Source: an uncultured Acetatifactor sp.
Lineage (GTDB): Bacteria > Bacillota > Clostridia > Lachnospirales > Lachnospiraceae
Length of the DNA stretch: 64,000 bases
Reading direction: 5' to 3'
Assembly: GCA_947627535.1 (NCBI GenBank)
Contig: CANQWM010000002.1
Location: 1 to 64,000 of the forward strand
Numbering within the stretch: the first letter of the stretch is position 1; every line of letters begins with the position of its first letter. Of the stretch, positions 42,188 to 51,029 are shown in pieces. Made by a program: the position numbers and the translations under genes. The notes under the pieces are model-generated. The model did not search any database, was not told the origin of the DNA, and saw only the letters and a program-made list of their open reading frames with translations.

Positions 42188-43284
42188 TTTTGAGGGTTTT
42201 GTGGGCTGCAGCCGTCCTGCTCCTTACAGTGCTGGGTGTTTTGATGGCGGCGGTGCTGCTTGCCCTTTTCTTCCCGGTATCCTATCGGATCTCGGGAGAA
42301 AAGTCCGCGGACAAGATGACGTTCCACTTCAGGGCGTCCTGGCTGTTCGGCCTGCTGCGGGCCGGGTATTCCTATCCGGAACCGGGGAAGGCCGTGGTAA
42401 AGGTTTTTGGGATCCGGATTTATGAGTCCGGCAAGAGCGGGGAGAAAAGCGGACAGGGAAAAGGCGGGAAACGGCGCCGGAAAAAAGCCGCCGGGGAAGA
42501 GGCGGATAAGCGCAGGGAACCGGAGCAGGCAGAAACCGGAACGAAAGAAACCGAGACGAAAGGAACCGAGACAAAAGGAACCGGATCGAAAGAAACCGGA
42601 ACGGAAGAAACCGAAAAGAACAGAAAAGAAAAATCCAGAACAGAGAAAACCGGAACGGAAGAAACCGGAACGGAAGAAATCAAAGCTGCAGAAACCGGGG
42701 CCATGGAAACCGGGACAGATGCCGCAGGGGAACGGGAGACGGAAGAAAGCGATGAAAACAGCTCCCGGATCTCCCAAATAATTGCAAAGATTCAGTACAC
42801 ATTCCGATCCGTTTATGATAAAATAAAAGAGATTTGGCAAAATATATCTTACTATAAGGAAATTCTGTGCGATAAAGAGACGGGACAGCTCTTTTCCCAC
42901 GTCATGTTCCGGCTGGGCAGGATCCTGAAAAGCCTCCGGCCAAGAAAGCTGAAGGCCCAGGTCCTTTTCGGGACGGGCGCTCCGGATACAACGGGGTATG
43001 CGTTCGGCCTGTACGGTATGCTGATGCCGTTTCTTGGACCCTCTGTGCAGGTGACGCCGGATTTTGAGAGGGCGGTTCTTGAGGGAAATTTCAGCGCGTC
43101 CGGGTTTATGACGCTGGCGGTATTGCTGTGGCATGTGCTGCAGGCTGCAATGGACAGACGGCTGAAGCTGTTTATAGACAGGATCAAACGGAAAAAGCCA
43201 AAGGACGGGGAAACGTCGGACGATAAAAAAGCAGCAGATCATCAAAATCAAAGTTCCGGGGGGACGGAAAGGTCAGGTAGGTAA
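42175..43284 (+). CDS. DUF2953 membrane protein with charged repeat insert
   Basis: 369 residues from ATG 42175. An N-terminal membrane helix (about 5-35), then FPVSYRISGEKS and FHFRASWLFGLLRAGYSY, then a roughly 120-residue Glu/Thr/Lys insert of repeated ETGT/TETKG units, then the DUF2953 C-terminal part (RLGRILKSLRPRKLKAQVLFGTGAPDTTGYAFG type). DUF2953 commonly stands beside ytfJ/gerW in spore formers. The insert comes from repeats of about 15 nt (AACCGGAACGGAAG-like), so its length probably varies between strains. Stop and gerW start are adjacent. Confidence 0.82.
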   Translation: MSGIILRVLWAAAVLLLTVLGVLMAAVLLALFFPVSYRISGEKSADKMTFHFRASWLFGLLRAGYSYPEPGKAVVKVFGIRIYESGKSGEKSGQGKGGKRRRKKAAGEEADKRREPEQAETGTKETETKGTETKGTGSKETGTEETEKNRKEKSRTEKTGTEETGTEEIKAAETGAMETGTDAAGERETEESDENSSRISQIIAKIQYTFRSVYDKIKEIWQNISYYKEILCDKETGQLFSHVMFRLGRILKSLRPRKLKAQVLFGTGAPDTTGYAFGLYGMLMPFLGPSVQVTPDFERAVLEGNFSASGFMTLAVLLWHVLQAAMDRRLKLFIDRIKRKKPKDGETSDDKKAADHQNQSSGGTERSGR

Positions 43285-43707
43285 ATGGCAGAAAAAGCGA
43301 ATCAGTTTCAGGGTGTAGTGGAGTCACTTCTTCAGGGGATGGATACCGTGCTCTCCACAAAGACGGTGGTGGGTGCGGCCACACAGGTCGGCGATACCAT
43401 CATCCTGCCGCTTGTTGACGTTAGCTTCGGTGTCGGGGCGGGAGCGGGAGCGAACGGAGAGAAAAACGCTTCCTCGGGCGCAGGCGGTCTCGGCGGGAAA
43501 ATGACACCCAGCGCGGTGATCGTGATTAAAAACGGCTCCACAAAGCTTGTGAACATCAAGAATCAGGATGCGGTCACAAAGATTCTCGACCTGATCCCTG
43601 ATCTGGTAGAAAAATTTACAAAGCCGAAAAACAGCAGGGAGGAAATGTCCGACGACGAAGTGGTGGATATCGCTTTCCCGGAGGAAACGGAAAAAACCGG
43701 AGAATAA
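43285..43707 (+). CDS. gerW: GerW family sporulation protein (YtfJ)
   Basis: 140 residues. The start FQGVVESLLQGMDTVLSTKTVVG, the middle ILPLVDVSFGVGAGAGANG and KMTPSAVIVIKNG are the YtfJ/GerW pattern; in B. subtilis it is needed for a germination-linked lytic enzyme. Strong evidence that the organism forms spores. Starts directly at the DUF2953 stop. Confidence 0.92.
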   Translation: MAEKANQFQGVVESLLQGMDTVLSTKTVVGAATQVGDTIILPLVDVSFGVGAGAGANGEKNASSGAGGLGGKMTPSAVIVIKNGSTKLVNIKNQDAVTKILDLIPDLVEKFTKPKNSREEMSDDEVVDIAFPEETEKTGE

Positions 43708-43770
43708 TTCAATAAAGACGCCGTGCTGCATATCATAATAGAGAGAGTGGGATCGGTACATTCGTTTGTT

Positions 43771-43911
43771 ATGAAAAAGATCATAGGTCTTATCTGCTTT
43801 TTTATAGCGGTGGGTATGCTGCTCATGCTGCTCACCCGTAACAATCTGGTGGGTCTGATCATCATTGCTCTGCTGTTGTTTATCGGGTATAACTGTTTTT
43901 GCGGCGACTGA
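43771..43911 (+). CDS. 46-residue membrane miniprotein
   Basis: MKKIIGLICFFIAVGMLLML then a short polar turn TRNN and a second hydrophobic stretch LVGLIIIALLLFIGYNCF: a two-helix hairpin membrane protein. Small proteins of this kind follow gerW in other Clostridia as far as I recall. No clear ribosome binding site, so expression is uncertain. Confidence 0.55.
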   Translation: MKKIIGLICFFIAVGMLLMLLTRNNLVGLIIIALLLFIGYNCFCGD

Positions 43912-43951
43912 TTTAAGGTGTGCGGAACGCGGCTGCGGGAGCGGAAGGTTG

Positions 43952-44488
43952 ATGACGGAAATGATTGATTGGGAAACGGTGAAGGAAGCGGAGGATGTTG
44001 ACGGACTTAAGGCTGCGAAACTCTGGCTGTTCCAGGAAAATATCAGGCTGGAAAACGCGCGCCGGGAGCTCGAGGTATCACAGGAGAATTTCCTGAAGGA
44101 GCGGGTCCGGATGCGCAGGGAGATGGAGGAACTGAATCTGCGCATGGTCCAGGAACGGAAGCGGCTGAGAGAGGAGAATCTTTTTTTCGAAAAGAAAATG
44201 GCCATTCTTCAGGATGGGTTCCGCAAGCTGGACGAGGACAGACGTTCCTTTGAACGTCAGCGGAAGGCGTTCGAGGAGCGCACGGACAGAGGACGGGAGG
44301 AAACCGGCGGGCCGGTGGCAGAGGAATCCGTCCGCCTTTTGTTCCGCGGCGCCAACAATCCGCTGGCCCTTCGGAAACGATACCGGGACCTGGTAAAGAT
44401 TTTTCATCCGGACAACCTGTTCGGGGACGAGGAACTGGCACAGGTCATCAACAGGGAATATCTGCGCCGGAAGGGCAGGGAGGACTGA
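43952..44488 (+). CDS. Coiled-coil protein with C-terminal J-like domain
   Basis: 178 residues from ATG 43952 (GGAAGG upstream). Residues about 20-125 are a charged coiled coil rich in Arg/Glu; the C-terminus NNPLALRKRYRDLVKIFHPDNLFGDEELAQVINREY has the J-domain HPD tripeptide in its usual place after a helix. J domains stimulate Hsp70 (DnaK) ATPase, usually from the N-terminus, so the layout is reversed. Function unknown; may recruit DnaK to a coiled-coil partner. Confidence 0.7.
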   Translation: MTEMIDWETVKEAEDVDGLKAAKLWLFQENIRLENARRELEVSQENFLKERVRMRREMEELNLRMVQERKRLREENLFFEKKMAILQDGFRKLDEDRRSFERQRKAFEERTDRGREETGGPVAEESVRLLFRGANNPLALRKRYRDLVKIFHPDNLFGDEELAQVINREYLRRKGRED

Positions 44489-44513
44489 AGGGCTGTTGTA
44501 TGGGCGTGCAGCA

Positions 44514-44540
44514 AAAAAGAGCAGAAGACCTGCTCTTTTT
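44514..44540. terminator. Bidirectional terminator between J-like gene and rpmB
   Basis: AAAAAGAGCAG (44514-44524) pairs perfectly with CTGCTCTTTTT (44530-44540); it has A-tract and T-tract on both sides and can serve both converging genes. Confidence 0.9.
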
Positions 44541-44591
44541 GATTCGCCGTACAGCGCATGTTTTCGTTTGCTTTTTCAGCGGGAGAGAGAA

Positions 44592-44777
44592 TTACGCTCT
44601 TTCCACTCTGCCGGACTTTAAACAGCCGGTGCAGACATGCATTCTCTTGGAACCGCCGTTTACCTTGCATTTTACGGTCTTTACGTTAGAGTTCCAAATC
44701 GCATTGCTTCTTCTATGAGAATGGCTCACATTGTTACCGAAATGTACGCTCTTGCCGCAAATATCACACTTAGCCAT
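44592..44777 (-). CDS. rpmB: 50S ribosomal protein L28
   Basis: 61 residues from the ATG preceded by GGAGGTGTCAAG. MAKCDICGKSVHFGNNVSHSHRRSN is L28; CDIC near the start and CTGC near the end form a zinc-binding set, the C+ form of L28, whose synthesis can be affected by zinc supply in bacteria that also carry a C- copy. Monocistronic. Confidence 0.97.
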   Translation of the reverse strand: MAKCDICGKSVHFGNNVSHSHRRSNAIWNSNVKTVKCKVNGGSKRMHVCTGCLKSGRVERA

Positions 44778-44908
44778 CTTGACACCTCCTTGGAAATCCG
44801 TTTTTTGATTGACACAGCCAGGCACAACGCCCACAACATTGATATACTAACAGAAATATGTAAAAAAAGCAAGCAAAAAAATTCTTTTTTTATTTTTTAC
44901 TTTTATTG

Positions 44909-44937
44909 TTTCCTTTTCATGGGAAAAATGGTAAGAT
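44909..44937 (+). promoter_or_regulatory. Possible promoter of the Asp23-fakA operon
   Basis: TTTCCT (44909-44914), 17-bp spacer, TAAGAT (44932-44937). The -35 is poor. Confidence 0.35.
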
Positions 44938-45026
44938 AAATATATTATGGGTGTGCCGCGCGGCAGCGCTGCGGGAACGGCCGCCGGATATGGCCGGGCC
45001 GAAGCACAGAAAGGAAAGGTATCGTT

Positions 45027-45386
45027 ATGAAAGGTTCTTCTATGAATACCAATTTGGGAAATATAGTCATTGATAAAGACGTGATCGCCCAGTATGCCGG
45101 AAGCGTCGCAGTGGAATGCTTTGGAATTGTGGGTATGGCAGGCGTCAGCGTCAGGGACGGCCTGGTAAAGCTGTTAAAACGCGACAGTATCACGCGGGGG
45201 ATCAGCGTTTCCCTGGACAACAACAGACTGATCCTGGATTTCCACGTCATCGTATCGTACGGTGTCAGCATACTTGCCGTTGCGGACAATCTGATCAGCA
45301 GCGTGAAATACAAGGTTGAGGAATTTACCGGCATTGAGATCAAAAAGATCAACATCTATGTAGACGGTGTCAGAGTGATTGATTAA
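45027..45386 (+). CDS. Asp23/Gls24 family envelope protein (YloU-like)
   Basis: 119 residues. GNIVIDKDVIAQYAGSVAVECFGIVGMAG and the end IKKINIYVDGVRVI are the Asp23/YloU pattern. The gene normally precedes the DAK2-domain fatty acid kinase gene, as here (12 nt gap). Membrane- or wall-stress-related role by family; molecular function unclear. ATG 45042 is an alternative start. Confidence 0.9.
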   Translation: MKGSSMNTNLGNIVIDKDVIAQYAGSVAVECFGIVGMAGVSVRDGLVKLLKRDSITRGISVSLDNNRLILDFHVIVSYGVSILAVADNLISSVKYKVEEFTGIEIKKINIYVDGVRVID

Positions 45387-45398
45387 GGAGGATATATC

Positions 45399-47063
45399 GT
45401 GGGATTACAACAAATCGACGCTAAGATGCTTTCAAAGATGTTCTTAGCCGGTGCAAAGAACCTGGAGAATAAAAAAGAGTGGATCAATGAACTGAACGTG
45501 TTCCCGGTTCCTGACGGGGACACGGGCACCAATATGACCATGACCATCATGGCGGCGGCGCAGGAGGTGATGGCGCTGGGGGATGAGCCCGGCATGGAAG
45601 CGGTCTGCAAGGCTATTTCCAGCGGTTCCCTGCGGGGGGCAAGAGGCAATTCCGGCGTGATCCTGTCCCAGATTTTCCGGGGATTTACGAAGCGCATCCG
45701 GACGGAGAATGTCCTGACAGTGCCGGTGATCGCGGAGGCTTTTGAGAAGGCTGTGGAGACGGCGTATAAGGCTGTCATGAAGCCCAAGGAGGGAACCATT
45801 CTCACCGTGGCCAGAGGTATTTCCGAGAAGGGCCGCGAACTGGTAAACGACGGTGTGACGGATATGGAAATCTATCTTTCCACGGTGATCGAGCACGCGA
45901 AGTATGTGCTCAGCCAGACCCCGGAGATGCTTCCTGTCTTAAAGCAGGCGGGTGTGGTGGACTCCGGCGGCCAGGGACTGGTGGAGGTGCTGAACGGTTT
46001 CCTTGACGCCTATCTCGGAAAGGAGATCCGGCTTGATTTTGAATCCATGAACGGCAGCGGAAGCGCCGGGGGCGCTTCAAAACGGGCGCAGGAGGAGGCG
46101 GACATTAAGTTTGGCTACTGTACGGAATTTATCATCATGCTGAACAAGCCCTTCAATGCCAGGAACGAGATGGATTTTAAGGCGTATCTTGCGTCCATCG
46201 GAGATTCTATCGTATGTGTAGCCGACGAAGATGTGGTAAAGGTGCACGTACATACCAATGATCCCGGCCTTGCGATCCAGAGGGGACTGAAGTATGGCGC
46301 ACTTTCCAACATGAAAATTGACAATATGCGTCTGGAGCATCAGGAAAAGCTGTTTCGGATGTCGGAAAAGGAACAGGAGCCTCAGCCGGCCAATGAACCG
46401 CCCAAGGATTACGGTTTTATCGCCGTTTCTGCGGGAGACGGCATGAGCGAGATCTTTAAAAGTCTCGGGGTGGATTACGTCATAGAGGGCGGGCAGACCA
46501 TGAACCCCAGTACCGCGGACATTCTGGATGCTGTGGAAAAGGTGAACGCAAAGACCATTTTTGTTCTGCCAAATAACAAGAACATTATTCTCGCGGCGAA
46601 CCAGGCCGCGGAGCTGACGACGGAAAAGGATCTGCTCGTGATTCCCACAAAGACGGTTCCCCAGGGGATCACGGCGGTGATCAATTTTGTGCCCGAGATG
46701 TCCGCCGACGAAAACGAGGAAGCCATGCTGCAGGAGATCGGCACGGTATGCACCGGGGAAGTGACCTATGCCGTCCGCGACACTATAATCGACGATCATG
46801 AGATCAAAAAGGACGATTACATGGGAATCGGCGATAAGGGGCTGCTTGCGGTTGGGAAAAGCCTGGAGCAGGTGGCGTTTGAGACGGTTGACGGCATGAT
46901 GAACGATGACGCTGAGTTGATCAGCATCTATTACGGAGCGGACGTAAAGCGGGAAGACGCGGAAGAATTTTGTGCGAAAATCGCTGAAAAATATGACGGC
47001 TGCGACGTGGAACTGCAGTACGGCGGCCAGCCGATCTACTATTATGTAATGTCTGTGGAATAG
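45399..47063 (+). CDS. fakA: DAK2-domain fatty acid kinase FakA-like (YloV)
   Basis: 554 residues from GTG 45399 with AAGGAGG before it. The DAK2 (Dha kinase L-like) domain at 1-200 has NELNVFPVPDGDTGTNM (Mg-ATP binding) and GSLRGARGNSGVILSQ; the middle and C-terminal DAK1_2 region follows. FakA phosphorylates fatty acids bound to DegV-type FakB proteins for phospholipid synthesis. A degV gene lies downstream at 49373. A short 10-bp tandem repeat (GATAGAACAG twice) follows the stop. Confidence 0.92.
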   Translation: MGLQQIDAKMLSKMFLAGAKNLENKKEWINELNVFPVPDGDTGTNMTMTIMAAAQEVMALGDEPGMEAVCKAISSGSLRGARGNSGVILSQIFRGFTKRIRTENVLTVPVIAEAFEKAVETAYKAVMKPKEGTILTVARGISEKGRELVNDGVTDMEIYLSTVIEHAKYVLSQTPEMLPVLKQAGVVDSGGQGLVEVLNGFLDAYLGKEIRLDFESMNGSGSAGGASKRAQEEADIKFGYCTEFIIMLNKPFNARNEMDFKAYLASIGDSIVCVADEDVVKVHVHTNDPGLAIQRGLKYGALSNMKIDNMRLEHQEKLFRMSEKEQEPQPANEPPKDYGFIAVSAGDGMSEIFKSLGVDYVIEGGQTMNPSTADILDAVEKVNAKTIFVLPNNKNIILAANQAAELTTEKDLLVIPTKTVPQGITAVINFVPEMSADENEEAMLQEIGTVCTGEVTYAVRDTIIDDHEIKKDDYMGIGDKGLLAVGKSLEQVAFETVDGMMNDDAELISIYYGADVKREDAEEFCAKIAEKYDGCDVELQYGGQPIYYYVMSVE

Positions 47064-47108
47064 GATAGAACAGGATAGAACAGAGCACAAAGAGGATTTC
47101 AAGGGTGG

Positions 47109-47137
47109 AAAGGAGACAGATTTTCCTGTCTCCTTTT
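47109..47137 (+). terminator. fakA terminator
   Basis: AAAGGAGACAG (47109-47119) pairs with CTGTCTCCTTT (47126-47136), with A/T flanks. It precedes recG, which must have its own start or receive read-through. Confidence 0.85.
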
Positions 47138-47228
47138 ACCGTGTCCGATGAAACGGGTCAAACGTCCGTTTTATTTCCGCATAAAACCGTATCACCATAA
47201 AACCGTATCACAGAGAAGGGAGCAGCCC

Positions 47229-49286
47229 ATGGACCGCAATACATCCGTTCTGGAGTTAAAGGGCATAGGAGAGAAAACCCAGAAGCTTTTGGCAAAGCTG
47301 GACATTCACTGCGTTGGCGATCTGCTGGCCCATTATCCAAGAGACTATGACCTTTATGAAGAGCCGGTAAAGATCGCCCAGGCATGTTCTGGCAGCGTCT
47401 GTGCCGTATATGTGACGGTGGTGGGAATCCCCAACGAGCGGAAAGTGCGCAGCCTCCACATCCTGAACGTGGATGTATCCGACAGCTCCGGCACCATGCA
47501 GCTTACCTTTTTTAACATGCCTTTTTTAAAGAAGGTGCTGAAGCAGGGGGGATATTACCTGTTCCGGGGGACGGTGCAGGCCCGGGGGAGCAGAAAGATC
47601 ATGGAACAGCCGAAGCTGTTTCCGCTGGAAGAATACCGGAAACAAGAGGGCTGTCTGATCCCGGAATATGCGCTGACAAAGGGCCTGACGAACCAGACAC
47701 TCCGGAAAGCGGTAAAGCAGGCGCTGGAACGGTGCGAATTTGAGGAGGAATATTATCCGCCTGAGCTTTTGACAGCCTGCGGTCTGATCCCTGAGCGGGA
47801 GGCGCTGGAAACCCTTCATTTCCCCAGGGAGCGGGAGGGGCTTCTGGAGGCAAGACGTCGTCTGGTCTTTGATGAATTTTTTTCTTTTCTTTATCTGCTG
47901 CGTAGAAACAGGCAGACAAGCGAGGGACTAAAAAACCGGTTCCGGATGTTTGAGACGGCGGATACGGTCCGCTTTCTGGAGCGTCTTCCCTTTCCGCTGA
48001 CAAACGCGCAGAAAAGGGTGTGGCAGGAGATCAAAAACGATATGGGCAGTCCGGTGTGTATGAACCGTCTGATTCAGGGAGACGTGGGATCGGGAAAAAC
48101 GATCCTGGCGGTCCTTGCCCTGCTGATGACGGCCGCAAACGGCTGTCAGGGGGCGCTGATGGCTCCCACGGAAGTGCTTGCCGCCCAGCATTATGAGACC
48201 GTCTCAGAGTATGTGAAGCGTTACGGCGTCTGTTTCCGGCCTGTGCTGCTTGTGGGCTCCATGACGGCGGGGGAGAAGCGGGAGGCGTATCGACAGATCG
48301 AGACGGGGGAGGCAAACCTGATCATCGGCACCCACGCCCTGATTCAGGACAAGGTCCGGTACAAGGCGCTGGCGCTGGTGGTCACGGACGAACAGCACCG
48401 GTTTGGGGTGCGCCAGCGGGAGCGCCTGGCGGAGAAAGGGGAGGACCCCCATATCCTTGTCATGAGCGCTACCCCCATTCCAAGGACGCTTGCCATCATC
48501 CTGTACGGAGACCTTCATATCTCTGTGGTGGATGAGCTCCCCCAGGGCCGGATTCCCATTAAAAACTGTGTGGTGAACACTTCCTGGCGGCCAAACGCAT
48601 ACAAATTTATCGCGGAACAGGTGGCGCAGGGCCGTCAGGCCTATGTGATCTGTCCCCAGGTGGAAGAGGGGGAGATGGGGGATCTGGAAAATGTGGTAGA
48701 TTATGCGGAAAAGCTCAGATGCGCCCTGCCGCCGGATATCCAGGTGGCGTTTTTACACGGCAGGATGCGTCCGGCGGACAAAAACCGGATCATGGAGGAA
48801 TTTGCCGCCCGTTCCATCGACGTGCTGGTTTCCACCACTGTGATCGAGGTGGGGATCAACGTGCCGAACGCTTCCGTGATGATGGTGGAGAACGCGGAGC
48901 GCTTCGGACTCGCCCAGCTCCATCAGCTCCGGGGCCGGGTGGGAAGAGGGGAACACCAGAGCTACTGTATTTTTGTGAGCGCCAGGGAGGATCTGGAGAC
49001 CATGGAACGGCTAAAGATCCTGAACAGATCCAACGACGGGTTTTACATTGCCTCCCAGGACCTGAAACTGAGAGGGCCGGGCGACCTGTTCGGCGTGCGC
49101 CAGAGCGGGGAATTTTCCTTCCGCATGGGAGACATCTATGGGGACGCCGCCGTCCTGCAGCTGGCGTCCGACGCAGTGGAGAAACTGATGGCCGGGGATC
49201 CCAAGCTGGAGCTGCCAAAACACCGGGCGCTTGGGCGCAGGCTGGCCCAGGAGGCGGCAAACAGTGTTGACTTTCGCTCCATATAA
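47229..49286 (+). CDS. recG: ATP-dependent DNA helicase RecG
   Basis: 685 residues from ATG 47229 (AAGGGAG before it). N-terminal wedge/OB domain (about 1-160, IGEKTQKLLAKLDIHCVGDLLAHYPRDY), helicase motifs GDVGSGKT (Walker A), TDEQHRFG (RecG-type DEQH), MSATPIPRTLA, VIEVGINVPNASVMMVENAERFGLAQLHQLRGRVGR and the TRG block near the end are all there. Regresses stalled replication forks. Full length. Confidence 0.96.
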   Translation: MDRNTSVLELKGIGEKTQKLLAKLDIHCVGDLLAHYPRDYDLYEEPVKIAQACSGSVCAVYVTVVGIPNERKVRSLHILNVDVSDSSGTMQLTFFNMPFLKKVLKQGGYYLFRGTVQARGSRKIMEQPKLFPLEEYRKQEGCLIPEYALTKGLTNQTLRKAVKQALERCEFEEEYYPPELLTACGLIPEREALETLHFPREREGLLEARRRLVFDEFFSFLYLLRRNRQTSEGLKNRFRMFETADTVRFLERLPFPLTNAQKRVWQEIKNDMGSPVCMNRLIQGDVGSGKTILAVLALLMTAANGCQGALMAPTEVLAAQHYETVSEYVKRYGVCFRPVLLVGSMTAGEKREAYRQIETGEANLIIGTHALIQDKVRYKALALVVTDEQHRFGVRQRERLAEKGEDPHILVMSATPIPRTLAIILYGDLHISVVDELPQGRIPIKNCVVNTSWRPNAYKFIAEQVAQGRQAYVICPQVEEGEMGDLENVVDYAEKLRCALPPDIQVAFLHGRMRPADKNRIMEEFAARSIDVLVSTTVIEVGINVPNASVMMVENAERFGLAQLHQLRGRVGRGEHQSYCIFVSAREDLETMERLKILNRSNDGFYIASQDLKLRGPGDLFGVRQSGEFSFRMGDIYGDAAVLQLASDAVEKLMAGDPKLELPKHRALGRRLAQEAANSVDFRSI

Positions 49287-49372
49287 CGTTAAAATAGTCA
49301 GTATGAGTTTGCTGCGCTTACAAAGTAAGCCGGTCAATTAATTTATGGGATACAGAAAGGTACAATTATCGT

Positions 49373-50242
49373 ATGGCAAAGGTCGCAATCGTAACAGACA
49401 GCAACAGCGGCATTACCCAGTCTGCCGGTAAGGAAATGGGAATTTTTGTGCTTCCCATGCCGTTTATGATCGACGGGGAAACCTTTTATGAGGATATTAA
49501 CCTGACCCAGGAGCAGTTTTATGAAAAGCTCGCCACCGGCGCCAGTATCAGCACCAGCCAGCCGTCTCCGGATTCGGTGACGCAGCTCTGGGACCGGATT
49601 CTTTCGGAGTATGACGAGCTGGTACATATTCCCATGAGCAGCGGCCTGTCCGGCTCCTGCCAGAGCGCCCGGATGCTTGCGGAGGACTATGACGGAAGGG
49701 TTCAGGTGGTAAACAACCAGAGAATCTCCGTCACCCAGCGTCAGTCCTGTCTGGATGCGCTGGCTCTGGCCGCCAGGGGAATGGGCGCCGGAGAGATAAA
49801 GGAATATCTGGAGGCCGATAAATTCAACAGCAGTATTTATATCATGCTTGACACCCTGTACTACCTGAAAAAGGGAGGCAGGATCACGCCGGCTGCCGCC
49901 GCCATCGGCACCCTGCTGAAATTGAAGCCTGTGCTGCAGATTCAGGGCGAAAAGCTGGACGCCTTCGCCAAGGCGCGGACTACGGCCCAGGGCAGGACCA
50001 TCATGATCAACGCCATAAAAAGCGATATCGAGAACCGCTTTGGAGGAATGACGGAGGACAGACATATCTGGCTTCAGATCGCTCATTCCGCAAACGAGGA
50101 GGCGGCAAAATCATACCGGGAGGAAATTCTGGAGGTGTTCCCGGGTTATGATATCCATATCGATCCCTTGTCTTTAAGCGTATCCTGCCATATCGGCCCC
50201 GGTGCGCTGGCCTTCGCCTGCTGCAGAAAGATTGAGGCATAA
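49373..50242 (+). CDS. DegV family fatty acid-binding protein (FakB-like)
   Basis: 289 residues. VAIVTDSNSGITQ opens the N-terminal domain; the stretch ISTSQPSPDSVTQLW and IPMSSGLSGSCQSA are DegV hallmarks; YYLKKGGRITPAAAAIGTLLKLKPVL is the second domain. It should hold a fatty acid for phosphorylation by the FakA-like kinase encoded nearby. 34 nt before the deacetylase gene. Confidence 0.92.
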   Translation: MAKVAIVTDSNSGITQSAGKEMGIFVLPMPFMIDGETFYEDINLTQEQFYEKLATGASISTSQPSPDSVTQLWDRILSEYDELVHIPMSSGLSGSCQSARMLAEDYDGRVQVVNNQRISVTQRQSCLDALALAARGMGAGEIKEYLEADKFNSSIYIMLDTLYYLKKGGRITPAAAAIGTLLKLKPVLQIQGEKLDAFAKARTTAQGRTIMINAIKSDIENRFGGMTEDRHIWLQIAHSANEEAAKSYREEILEVFPGYDIHIDPLSLSVSCHIGPGALAFACCRKIEA

Positions 50243-50276
50243 ACAGACAATGGAAAAGGAAAAGGAGCGGAATAAG

Positions 50277-51011
50277 ATGCGGCGAAAAAAGATGCTTTTC
50301 ATAGGGGGGGCAGTATTGCTCGCGGCAGTTTGTGCGGTGCTTGGCGGAATCAAGCTGTACAGGGTGGCGGAGGCTAACCGATGCGGGATCTGCCTGTCCT
50401 TTGATGATTACAATGCGGAAAACTGGGAGGATTATTTTCCCCTGTTTGAGAAGTATGGCGTCAAGGTTACTTTTTTTGTGACTGCCTCGGAGCCAACGGA
50501 TTTCTGTTATCACGCGATAGAGGCAGGACACGATATAGGCTTTCACACAGTCGACCATGTTGACATGAGCAAGCTTGATGAGGATGAGGTTTACCAGCAG
50601 GCGATTGCTCCGATAGAGACCTTCCGGGAAAAGGGAATCGAACTTACTTCGTTTGCATATCCCTATGGGGCGTATAGTGAGGAACTTAACCAGCGGCTTC
50701 TTTCGTATTACAAGGTGGTCAGAGGGGCACGGCAATATCAGACGGTGGGGAAGGCACAGATGCGTCATGGATTTGTGGAATCCTATCCCCTGCACAGCAT
50801 CAATCATCCGTCTGACGAAGAGTTCAGGGAATCGATTGATGCCATATTGGACGAGCTTTCCCGCAACAAGGGGGCAATCGCCAATATTTATTCCCATGCG
50901 ATTGCTGGCGGCGACTGGAACGTGACGGAGGAACGGCTGGAGTATATTCTGAAAAGAGCGACAGAGATGGGCTTCAAATTTTACACCTACAGGGAACTGC
51001 AGGAAAACTGA
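50277..51011 (+). CDS. Membrane-anchored polysaccharide deacetylase (NodB domain)
   Basis: 244 residues from ATG 50277 (AAGGAG with 9-nt spacing; ATG 50250 lacks a site). Signal anchor at about 6-28. NodB motifs: SFDD (Asp43-Asp44), H90TVDH94 metal ligands, FAYPYGAYSEEL and a late IYSHAIAGG. Family members remove acetyl groups from N-acetylglucosamine polymers or peptidoglycan outside the membrane. It leads the CotH-VTC-DUF4956 group, so the target may be an exopolymer made by that group. Confidence 0.87.
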   Translation: MRRKKMLFIGGAVLLAAVCAVLGGIKLYRVAEANRCGICLSFDDYNAENWEDYFPLFEKYGVKVTFFVTASEPTDFCYHAIEAGHDIGFHTVDHVDMSKLDEDEVYQQAIAPIETFREKGIELTSFAYPYGAYSEELNQRLLSYYKVVRGARQYQTVGKAQMRHGFVESYPLHSINHPSDEEFRESIDAILDELSRNKGAIANIYSHAIAGGDWNVTEERLEYILKRATEMGFKFYTYRELQEN

Positions 51012-51029
51012 TCCATAAGGAAGTGCCGT

